NCBI GenBank assembly: GCA_022545745.1
Contig: JACZQL010000122.1
Span: forward strand, 1 to 5,625
Length of the DNA stretch: 5,625 bases
Source: Deltaproteobacteria bacterium
GTDB lineage: Bacteria > Desulfobacterota_B > Binatia > UBA9968
Direction: 5' to 3'
Of this stretch, positions 1 through 5,481 are shown one piece after another; within the stretch, counting starts at the first letter, position 1; each line of letters opens with the position of its first letter. The notes under the pieces are model-generated. The model searched no databases and was not told the origin of the DNA. It saw nothing but the letters and a program-made list of their open reading frames with translations. Made by a program: the position numbers and the translations under genes.

Positions 1-39
1 GAAAGTCTCGGCTAAAATATAGACCTCTCAAATCTATCT

Positions 40-1281
40 TTATCTGGATGCCTTCGTCAAACCGGTTTGGGCTCTATTATTGGGTAACCCCGCGGCTTGC
101 CGCGGGTACAAAACCGATGGGGTTTCCCCCGTGGAGTTGCGGTCCATTACTCCACAGGGGGGAGAAGCGGCAGCTCTCCCCTTTGGTCGACCACGGGGAT
201 TCAAACCCCGTGTTCGATATAACTTGATTGCTTTCAGGCTCAGAGAAGAGAGAGGGTAGCGGCGCAGTGAGGATATCGCCACCCAGCGCCAGTCTGGGTT
301 GGGGAGGTGCGAAATGCGGTAACCAGGGAAGAAAAAAAGAGACGCCCGTATCCTACGGTAGGTAATGCTGTGACGGATCTCTCCGATCTCAAAGGCAGGC
401 CCTCCCCTCTGGCCCAACCCTTTGAGATGACGGGCCAGCGTTGCCTTTACGGTTTCTCGAGCCTTCCTCTCTCCTCCGGGGATCTCCCAGAGCCCTTCGA
501 GCAATCCATCTTGAACCCTGCGGCGGAGCAGGATCTTGCCGTTCTTTTGAATGAGGGCCAGCGGCCATTCGACGTTCTTTACTTTGCGGCCTCGCGCCGG
601 TCCGATCTGCGACGGGAAGATGCTCGTACTTCTAGCGATGCAGGTTGAGGCCAGAGGACACACAGGGCAGGTGGGATCCCGAAAATGACAGATCGTGGCC
701 CCGAGCTCCATAAGCGCCTGGTTGAAGTCCCCTGGGCGAGAGGGCGAGACCAATCGCCTGTCGATCTCTTGAAGGTCCTTTTCCCTATTGGTGTTATACA
801 ATCTGCCAAGGACCCGACGTGTGTTTCCGTCCAGTGCGGGAAACGGCTGATTAAAAGCGATGCTCATTACCGCCCCTGCAGTGTAGGGTCCGACTCCAGG
901 CAGTGTAAGGAGGGTGTGATAGACTTGTGGTAATTTGCCTTTGTGCTCGCGCATGATTTTCCGTGCGGCCTTTTTTAGATTTTGTGCTCGGCGGTAGTAG
1001 CCGAGACCGGACCAGAGAGCCAGGACCCTATTTAATGGGGCCCGATCCAGAGATGAAATCGTAGGGAAGGCCGTAAGGAAGCGAAGATAATAAGGCAGGG
1101 CGGTCTTGACCTGAGTCTGCTGGAGCATGGTCTCTATGACCCAGATGGCGTACGGATCCTGCGTGTCGCGCCAGGGGAGGGCACGCCGGTTTTTGTCGTA
1201 CCAGCGGAGGAGTCTACGTCGGATTTGGTTGATCTTCGATGCGGGATTCATCTCCAGGATCGATCGAGGCTTAGGCCTCAT
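40..1281 (-). CDS. mutY: MutY, A/G-specific adenine DNA glycosylase, with an unusual C-terminal extension
   Basis: Base-excision repair glycosylase that removes adenine mispaired with 8-oxoguanine (or G); cytoplasmic, part of the GO system. Numbering here is from the ATG at 1281 (413 aa). The catalytic Glu lies in ETMLQQTQV (E50). A helix-hairpin-helix reads LPGVGPYTAGA (about 127-137), and the catalytic Asp is in LDGNTRRVLGR (D151). The 4Fe-4S ligands follow the C-x6-C-x2-C-x5-C pattern (C198, C205, C208, C214). The C-terminal NUDIX-like 8-oxoG recognition domain spans about 234-351, with RHSITYRR where E. coli has its FSH loop. MutY proteins usually run about 350-360 aa and this one should end near residue 356. 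The last ~57 residues are low-complexity and encoded by hairpin sequence, so they are probably not a functional domain. The start is uncertain: 1281 lies 4 bases after the upstream stop, while ATG 1251 fits the family N-terminus equally well, and neither has a well-spaced Shine-Dalgarno. Probably co-transcribed with the gene upstream. Confidence 0.95.
   Translation of the reverse strand: MRPKPRSILEMNPASKINQIRRRLLRWYDKNRRALPWRDTQDPYAIWVIETMLQQTQVKTALPYYLRFLTAFPTISSLDRAPLNRVLALWSGLGYYRRAQNLKKAARKIMREHKGKLPQVYHTLLTLPGVGPYTAGAVMSIAFNQPFPALDGNTRRVLGRLYNTNREKDLQEIDRRLVSPSRPGDFNQALMELGATICHFRDPTCPVCPLASTCIARSTSIFPSQIGPARGRKVKNVEWPLALIQKNGKILLRRRVQDGLLEGLWEIPGGERKARETVKATLARHLKGLGQRGGPAFEIGEIRHSITYRRIRASLFFFPGYRISHLPNPDWRWVAISSLRRYPLSSLSLKAIKLYRTRGLNPRGRPKGRAAASPPCGVMDRNSTGETPSVLYPRQAAGLPNNRAQTGLTKASR
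88..217. repeat. Cluster of GC-rich hairpins (REP-like) at the 3' end of mutY
   Basis: At least four stems tile this 130-bp stretch. CCCGCGGC (89-96) pairs with GCCGCGGG (99-106) over a 2-base loop. GTGGAGT (131-137) pairs with ACTCCAC (149-155). GGGGAGA (159-165) pairs with TCTCCCC (175-181). CACGGGG (192-198) pairs with CCCCGTG (206-212), extended outward by TCGA/TCGA after one mismatch (187-217). A small GGGG-TTT-CCCC lies at 119-129. The sequence looks intergenic although the mutY frame remains open through it. Possible roles are repetitive extragenic palindromes, an mRNA 3'-end stabiliser, or the debris of a small mobile element. No U-tract follows any stem on either strand, so an intrinsic terminator is not supported. 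A separate 12-bp perfect palindrome CAAACCGGTTTG lies at 58-69. Confidence 0.6.
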
Positions 1282-1285
1282 GTCT

Positions 1286-1717
1286 CTAAGGATTCGTTGT
1301 CCCGACCATGATGGCGAGTGTCGTCTCGCCGTTGCTCTCCTCAACCATGATGAGCACGCTTTGATTGTTCCTCGTGTAAACGAGTAGGCCGCCTCCCGTC
1401 ACTAAGCTGGCATACGGGTTCCACCCATCGAGCGGCATCCGCTTCTGGTAAAACGTGATGACCTCGTTCGGGTCAACGCCGCCCTGGTAAGCCTTCTGGC
1501 CGCCTTTAAATCCGGGGACGGTCATCTCGATTCTCTGATCTGTGGTCCTATTCATTCCCGGCGGAATCGGGATGCTTACCCCTGCAATAACCACATTCGT
1601 TTGTGCGGCAGCATGAGGGACAATGAGGGAAATCAACAGGAGTAGGGCCGGGAATAAATTGAGAATTTCGCGCACCAACGTAGACGCGCAGATGCTTTTG
1701 TGCGAGAATCCGCCCAT
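1286..1717 (-). CDS. Small secreted protein of unknown function
   Basis: 143 aa; I do not recognise a named family with confidence. Residues about 21-33 form a hydrophobic stretch (LFPALLLLISLIV) followed by PHAAA-QT, which reads as a Sec signal peptide with cleavage near residue 38. There is no lipobox Cys, so a soluble periplasmic or extracellular protein is more likely than a lipoprotein. The mature part is about 105 aa. It has a proline-rich start (GVSIPIPPGM) and then a segment of the type VDPNEVITFYQKRMPLDGW (about 81-99) followed by alternating beta-like strands. From memory, this FYxxxMPxxGW pattern recurs in small exported bacterial proteins of unknown role. ATG 1717 is preferred over the GTG at 1738: AGGA and GGA lie 9 and 4 bases upstream of it, and the GTG would sit almost on the predicted transcription start. 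It lies 4 bases upstream of mutY, same strand, so the two are probably an operon. A link to repair is not implied by anything in the protein. Confidence 0.75.
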   Translation of the reverse strand: MGGFSHKSICASTLVREILNLFPALLLLISLIVPHAAAQTNVVIAGVSIPIPPGMNRTTDQRIEMTVPGFKGGQKAYQGGVDPNEVITFYQKRMPLDGWNPYASLVTGGGLLVYTRNNQSVLIMVEESNGETTLAIMVGTTNP

Positions 1718-1749
1718 GTTTCCAGATCCTGATTTCACAAGGTTTGCTC

Positions 1750-1776
1750 TTTATACCACAAATCTATCCAAGTCAA
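1750..1776 (-). promoter_or_regulatory. Predicted sigma70-type promoter for the secreted protein-mutY unit
   Basis: Read on the minus strand, TTGACT (1771-1776, 5/6 match to the -35 consensus) is followed after 15 bases by TATAAA (1750-1755, 5/6 match to -10). The bases TGG directly before the -10 make an extended -10 (TGn), which can compensate for the short spacer. Transcription would start near 1743, giving a leader of about 26 nt before ATG 1717. Sequence match only. Confidence 0.5.
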
Positions 1777-1885
1777 TTTCGGAAATCCAGTCCCTCAGCA
1801 ATCTCTCTTTTGCTCTTGAGTCGTTGTGATATCTCGGGATTGCTAATTCGTCAAACACCCGTTCGGTATGGACAGAGCTGGTGGT

Positions 1886-1889
1886 GAGG
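1886..1889 (+). promoter_or_regulatory. Likely ribosome binding site of the MFS transporter
   Basis: GAGG ten bases before ATG 1900, inside GGTGGTGAGGT. The spacing is slightly long but there is no better start nearby: the frame has no convincing upstream ATG, and later GTG or TTG codons would cut into the N-terminus. I could not find a convincing -35/-10 pair for this gene in 1778-1899. Confidence 0.4.
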
Positions 1890-1899
1890 TCTTTTTCGG

Positions 1900-3120
1900 A
1901 TGCAGACCGTGCTGAGCGCAATTCGTGAGTTGGGTTCGGAACGTCTTTGGCTGCTCGGAGTGATAACCGCTGGGCATTCTATTGTTCACTGGTTCCAGCA
2001 ACTCTTTCCGGTCATACTTCCCTCCATCAAGGCAGGGCTTGGACTCAACGATGTGCAGGTAGGTGCCCTTGCCACAGCCAGGCAGCTTACTGCAGGTATC
2101 CTGAATCTGCCCACGGGAATGCTGGCAGATTCGCTTATTCGTTACCGGGCCTTCATCCTGGCGTCGTCTTTGGCATGCATGGGGATAGCCTATTTTCTAT
2201 TGGGAATCGCGCCTAGTTTCACCTGGATTCTACTTGCAGCGCTATTGGTCGGGGTCGGCACTGCGATATGGCATCCCGCAGCAGCAGCCTCCCTGTCCAA
2301 CCGGTTCCCGGAACGCAGAGCTACGGCCCTTGCAGTCCACGGGATGGGGGCCACCGTAAGCGACACCATCACTCCTATAGCGGTTGGGGCGTTGTTGATG
2401 ACGTTTCAGTGGAGAAACTTCCTGGAATTTCAAATTGTTCCTGCAATGCTTGTGGCCCTTTTAATCTGGTGGGCGTTGGCGGGTATTTTCGAGGGTGCGA
2501 GCAGTGGGGCCCCGCGCTCCCAGCAATTCCGTGATTTACGCGAGCTGGCCAGAAACCCTGCGTTCATTGGATTGGCTGCGTCCAACGGCCTGATGATTAT
2601 GGGTAGGCAGGTTATCCTGACCTTTCTACCCATCTACCTCGTGGAACACCTCGGGTACTCAACCTTCCTGCTTGGCCTTTACATCACCTTGCTGCACGTA
2701 ATGGGAACCGTCTCGCAGCCTGTTCTTGGATTCCTCTCCGACCGCTTTGGACGAAAGGCGGTCCTGTTGCCTTCGTTCCTCACGCTTGGGGTGCTCTACC
2801 TGCTTTTGGCAGCGGCACAGCCAGGAATCCAGCTCGGCATCGTGATCACGGCTATAGGGTTGTTCTTCTACACCCTGCTCAACGTTACCGGTGCGGCCGT
2901 TTTGGATCTGGCAGGCTCCAGAAGCCATGCCTCTTCTTATGGGCTCACCATTTTAGTGACCCAGATTTTTATTATACCAACGCCGATAGTGGCAGGTTAT
3001 GTTGTCGACAGGTACGGTATTATCTCCATCTTTTTTCTCTCAGCGGCGTTTCAGCTGCTGGCAGGACTGGTCGTGATGCCTCTAAAGTTGTATCGAGGTA
3101 CCCGGAACCTGTCTCAATAG
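1900..3120 (+). CDS. Major facilitator superfamily transporter, Fsr-like
   Basis: Integral inner-membrane secondary transporter, 406 aa, the usual MFS length, with about 12 hydrophobic segments in two halves separated by a polar loop (about 197-219). The loop between helices 8 and 9 carries a clear MFS signature, GFLSDRFGRK (277-286). The equivalent loop between helices 2 and 3, GMLADSLIRYR (73-83), is degenerate. The segment GTAIWHPAAAA...RFPERRATALAVHGMG (about 120-150) is what I associate with the fosmidomycin-resistance (Fsr) branch of MFS exporters, but these proteins are diverse and substrate cannot be inferred. GAGG upstream supports the ATG at 1900. It is divergent from the secreted protein-mutY unit and convergent with the oxidoreductase gene, whose stop is one base away. 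Possible roles are drug or metabolite efflux, or uptake of a substrate for the neighbouring enzymes. Confidence is high for the superfamily and low for the subfamily. Confidence 0.92.
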   Translation: MQTVLSAIRELGSERLWLLGVITAGHSIVHWFQQLFPVILPSIKAGLGLNDVQVGALATARQLTAGILNLPTGMLADSLIRYRAFILASSLACMGIAYFLLGIAPSFTWILLAALLVGVGTAIWHPAAAASLSNRFPERRATALAVHGMGATVSDTITPIAVGALLMTFQWRNFLEFQIVPAMLVALLIWWALAGIFEGASSGAPRSQQFRDLRELARNPAFIGLAASNGLMIMGRQVILTFLPIYLVEHLGYSTFLLGLYITLLHVMGTVSQPVLGFLSDRFGRKAVLLPSFLTLGVLYLLLAAAQPGIQLGIVITAIGLFFYTLLNVTGAAVLDLAGSRSHASSYGLTILVTQIFIIPTPIVAGYVVDRYGIISIFFLSAAFQLLAGLVVMPLKLYRGTRNLSQ

Positions 3121-3121
3121 A

Positions 3122-4219
3122 TCAGTCGCGGATGTTTTGCACAAACCATTCTGTTGGAAGCGGGTGACCCAGGCCTTTGGCCTTGGCCAGTTCATAGGCC
3201 GCGGCGCCTACCGCGGCGAACTGAAGCCCCTGGGTCCCCTGGTTATTGAGAAATGTGATTTGTCGGTCGCTGGTCCGTCCGGCCCAACGGCCCGCCATGA
3301 GGTCGGGGATGGTTCCGATGTTGGGGTTGTCGATTTCTCGTGTAGGGGCGGTAGGGATGCGTCGCTTCTCTTCCTCCGTTCCGGCGCAATAGGCCAACAT
3401 GCCATCGCTGCCATGGATGGTCCCTGGGAGAGGAGTGTCGAGGACTAGGGTGGAACTCCCCAGGCGAGCCTGGACGTCGGCACGAGACAACACATCCGGA
3501 CCAGTCTCGTTGGAGCGTACGTTGGTGATGTGCATGCCGGGCTCGATCCAATCCGATTTTATCACCGGGACCAGTGAGTCAGTGGTGAGGGCCACGATAT
3601 CAGCTCCCTTGACTGCTTTTTCAGGGGAGTTTTGCACCACCACTTCGACATCCAACTGCTCGGTCATCTCGGCGGCATACTTCTCGCGGTTTGCCTTTGT
3701 CGGACTGAAGACCTGGATGCGCTCAATAGGTCGGACTTCCCGGATGGCCTGGGCGTATGTCCGGGCCATCCCTCCCGAGCCGATTATTCCCAGCACTTTT
3801 GAGTTCTTGCGCGAAAGGCACTTGGCACCCAACCCGGCGCATGCCCCGACACGCATGTGCTGGAGGTAGCCGTCGTTCATGATGGCCAGCGGTTCCCCGT
3901 TCCGAACGCTGAGCAGAAAGATCAATCCGCAGTACGTTCCAGGCTTGATGCAGTATTTGTCTTCGTTTTGATATTCGGTATCCCGGTTCCATACCAGCAT
4001 GTCGGATTTCATCCTGATGGCAAAGACGCCCAGCCTACGCGAGACGCCCTCCATGGTTCCCCATCTGTAATAGTGGGGCTCCTGGGGCACATAGAAATCT
4101 ATTCTGGGGCGGTACCCGGCCTGCTCCTCGGCAAGGTCCCGGTAGGCATCCTCCATGGCTTTGAGACAGGTCTTCATGTCGAGTACTTCTTGGATGTGCT
4201 CATTGGTAAGAAAAATCAT
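3122..4219 (-). CDS. Ornithine cyclodeaminase/mu-crystallin family NAD(P)-dependent oxidoreductase, atypical active site
   Basis: Soluble enzyme of 365 aa, slightly longer than typical for this family (about 315-350). The N-terminal substrate domain has FAIRMKSDM (66-74), with the Lys expected near the substrate carboxylate, and LQHMRVGACAGLGAKCL (119-135), with the conserved Arg. The Rossmann fold starts at VLGIIGSGGMARTYAQAI (142-159). The second-strand end FSPTKANREKYA (171-182) resembles the NRTKENAEKFA type of mu-crystallin, which hints at NADP(H). The segment IEPGMHITNVRSNETG (225-240) aligns by eye with the part of ornithine cyclodeaminase that carries its catalytic Asp; here that position is Asn237, followed by Glu238. 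A conserved Asp in the C-terminal helix is also replaced (near Q333). True ornithine cyclodeaminase activity is therefore unlikely. Imine/ketimine reductase or amino-acid dehydrogenase chemistry is possible but unproven. The start is secure: AAGGAGG lies 9 bases upstream. It overlaps the end of the TatD-family gene by 20 bases, so the two are probably coupled. Confidence 0.9.
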   Translation of the reverse strand: MIFLTNEHIQEVLDMKTCLKAMEDAYRDLAEEQAGYRPRIDFYVPQEPHYYRWGTMEGVSRRLGVFAIRMKSDMLVWNRDTEYQNEDKYCIKPGTYCGLIFLLSVRNGEPLAIMNDGYLQHMRVGACAGLGAKCLSRKNSKVLGIIGSGGMARTYAQAIREVRPIERIQVFSPTKANREKYAAEMTEQLDVEVVVQNSPEKAVKGADIVALTTDSLVPVIKSDWIEPGMHITNVRSNETGPDVLSRADVQARLGSSTLVLDTPLPGTIHGSDGMLAYCAGTEEEKRRIPTAPTREIDNPNIGTIPDLMAGRWAGRTSDRQITFLNNQGTQGLQFAAVGAAAYELAKAKGLGHPLPTEWFVQNIRD

Positions 4220-5033
4220 CTTTTTCGGCCTCCTTCAGGTTATGGCGCGTTGGACTACTAGTAAAAAGGTCTTGCGTTGCTTTTGGCAGCGACGGATCGT
4301 TTAGAATGAGCCGGGCAAAGTTGGTCTCGATGGTTCGAATGACGACTTTTGGATTCATCTCTTTGAGCTCTGCAATCATCTGGATGACTCGATGGACAAG
4401 CTGCGGCATTCCCACAGTTCCATTTAACCATTTCTGTCCACCCGGGTTGTCCGTCTCTGTGAGCACTTGTGTCATTGGCAGCTCCCGCACGATGCTCTGA
4501 ATATGTTCGGAATAAAGCACCTCGACCCCGACGGTGAAGGTGCAGCCCCAGTCCACCATGGCTCGGAGGATTTCCAGTGGGCCTGAATACCAGTGGACGA
4601 TCGCCCTTTGAATATCGTGATGGACGAGCATGTCAAGAACGTTCCTCTCTGCCCCTTTTGTGTGCAGATTGACGATCTTGTTCTGTTCTTTGGCAGCATT
4701 CAGAAAAAACTCCAACACTTGCCGTTGCGCCGGGTACTGTGAGCGGTCCTCCACCCAGTAATGGTCCAGCCCGATTTCACCGAGGATCGGACTCTGCTCT
4801 ACAGCGGTTCCTAACTCCGCTAAATGATCCGCGTATTCAGGTGCCCTCCGAGGATGAATCCCAAAGGTGGGAAGCACGAGACGGCATTTTTCTGCAATTT
4901 CAAGGTTGCGCCGATAGGAAGATGGGTCCATCGAGTTGCTGATGGTGAAGATCTCATGTTGGGTGATCTCCATCAACACGGATTCCAACTCGTCTCCGTA
5001 ATGGTCCAGATGGGCATGGGCATCAATGAGCAT
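4200..5033 (-). CDS. TatD-family metal-dependent hydrolase
   Basis: 277 aa TIM-barrel amidohydrolase-superfamily protein. Metal-ligand motifs appear in the expected order: DAHAHLD (4-10, first His pair), GIHP (58-61), LGEIGLD with E86, NLHTKG with H124, IVHWYSG with H147 and LTETDNPGG with D195. Members are often annotated as TatD DNases (3'-5' exonuclease activity is known for some), but the family is broad and the substrate cannot be read from sequence. HWYSG rather than the common HCFSG is a variant I associate with archaeal-type TatD-like proteins. The last ~30 residues are a polar tail beyond the usual end and contain the next gene's Shine-Dalgarno. The start at 5033 is chosen because MLIDAHAHLD is the normal family N-terminus. 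The frame stays open upstream to 5333, but that part runs through a repeat element and has no family similarity. No strong ribosome site precedes 5033 (TTAGAAAAAAC). It is the first gene of a two-gene unit with the oxidoreductase, which suggests a shared metabolic role rather than DNA repair (inference). Confidence 0.9.
   Translation of the reverse strand: MLIDAHAHLDHYGDELESVLMEITQHEIFTISNSMDPSSYRRNLEIAEKCRLVLPTFGIHPRRAPEYADHLAELGTAVEQSPILGEIGLDHYWVEDRSQYPAQRQVLEFFLNAAKEQNKIVNLHTKGAERNVLDMLVHHDIQRAIVHWYSGPLEILRAMVDWGCTFTVGVEVLYSEHIQSIVRELPMTQVLTETDNPGGQKWLNGTVGMPQLVHRVIQMIAELKEMNPKVVIRTIETNFARLILNDPSLPKATQDLFTSSPTRHNLKEAEKDDFSYQ
4229..4235 (-). promoter_or_regulatory. Strong Shine-Dalgarno of the oxidoreductase gene, inside the upstream gene
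   Basis: On the minus strand AAGGAGG lies 9 bases before ATG 4219 and within the last codons of the TatD-family gene (which stops at 4200). It fixes the oxidoreductase start and suggests strong initiation or reinitiation coupled to translation of the upstream gene. Confidence 0.85.
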
Positions 5034-5058
5034 GTTTTTTCTAACCGGCCTGGAAATT

Positions 5059-5164
5059 ACCCCGTACCACAAAAAGCCCCGTGCGTCAGTGCGGGGATGA
5101 ATGTTCCGGGCTCCCTGCAAGGGGGGCGCACTTAAGGCACGGGCGTAAGCCCGTGGTACGGGGT
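5059..5164. repeat. Miniature inverted-repeat element upstream of the TatD-family gene
   Basis: ACCCCGTACCAC (5059-5070) is matched perfectly by its inverse complement GTGGTACGGGGT (5153-5164), bounding 106 bp. Inside are three hairpins: CCCCGTGC/GTGCGGGG (5077-5084 with 5089-5096, loop GTCA, two G-T pairs), GCTCCC/GGGGGC (5110-5115 with 5122-5127), and CACGGGC/GCCCGTG (5138-5144 with 5149-5155, loop GTAA). The last one overlaps the right terminal repeat. No clear target-site duplication is visible and there is no coding capacity for a transposase. The element lies 25 bases upstream of the start codon, so it may affect the leader or promoter of the hydrolase gene. A non-autonomous mobile element or a REP-type cluster are the two readings. 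Confidence 0.6.
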
Positions 5165-5307
5165 TTACAGTTGAATGGCTACAAGGTCTTCTGCCTCGCT
5201 TCCCATCTATCAGCCAGTTGTCGGTGATGTCAATGATAAGGGGCTCTTGGTCGAAGAGTGTAAAATCAGAGGAAGCCGAGGGGGCCTGCTTTTCAATGCC
5301 TTGTCCC

Positions 5308-5322
5308 CTGTGGAAAAACCAA
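5308..5322 (+). repeat. Direct repeat copy 1 (DnaA-box-like)
   Basis: CTGTGGAAAAACCAA matches 5467-5481 at 14 of 15 positions. Its TGTGGAAAA core differs from the DnaA consensus TGTGGATAA at one position. Confidence 0.45.
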
Positions 5323-5371
5323 CCACTCGACATACAAGCTCCCCAGCGAAAGGGCTTTGGGACTCCCTGGC

Positions 5372-5391
5372 TTCGACTGAGCTCAGCCGAA
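5372..5391. repeat. Palindromic dispersed-repeat-type sequence
   Basis: TTCGACTGAGCTCAGCCGAA is a 20-bp palindrome with a single mismatched pair (A5376/C5387): TTCG pairs with CGAA, and CTGAG with CTCAG. I recognise this as close to the CTTCGACT..GCTCAG..CGAACG intergenic repeat that appears in many copies in several bacterial phyla. Only one copy is in this window, so its dispersal here cannot be seen. Confidence 0.6.
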
Positions 5392-5466
5392 CGTCTCGCT
5401 CCACGGTCTCCCGCATTGAGGGGTTAGAAAGTTCGATTAGGACACCAGGGGCGGACTGAATTTGGT

Positions 5467-5481
5467 CTGTGGATAAACCAA
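5467..5481 (+). repeat. Direct repeat copy 2, containing an exact DnaA box
   Basis: CTGTGGATAAACCAA contains TGTGGATAA (5468-5476), the exact complement of the consensus DnaA box TTATCCACA. It lies 159 bases from copy 1. One exact box can occur by chance in a genome and no replication gene is nearby, so a role as a DnaA-regulated promoter or origin part is only a possibility. Confidence 0.45.

Noticed and set aside
19..37. Possible intrinsic terminator after mutY (ATAGA/TCTAT stem)
   Set aside because: Only a 5-bp AT-rich stem with a 9-base loop and no proper U-tract; too weak to call.
187..217. Possible tRNA gene on the minus strand because of the T-arm-like GGGGTTTGAATCCCC and a nearby CCA
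   Set aside because: The bases between the T-stem and CCA are one too few, and no matching acceptor, D or anticodon arm lies upstream, which is conserved mutY coding sequence.
1286..1738. GTG start at 1738 for the small secreted protein
   Set aside because: It would lie about 5 bases from the predicted transcription start, and ATG 1717 has a better-placed AGGA/GGA.
1816..1847. Possible promoter for the transporter (TTGAGT ... GCTAAT)
   Set aside because: Spacing is 20 bases and the -10 match is only 4/6; not supportable.
3399..3869. 156-codon plus-strand ORF inside the oxidoreductase gene
   Set aside because: Antisense shadow of a gene with clear family motifs; no own motif.
5034..5333. 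In-frame N-terminal extension of the TatD-family protein (about 100 codons open upstream of 5033)
   Set aside because: The family N-terminus is MLIDAHAHLD at 5033. The upstream frame crosses the inverted-repeat element and shows no domain, so it is an open frame by chance.
5175..5459. 94-codon plus-strand ORF, and an overlapping 68-codon minus-strand ORF at 5210-5416
   Set aside because: They overlap on opposite strands, have no recognisable motif and contain a dispersed palindromic repeat. Neither has convincing coding features.
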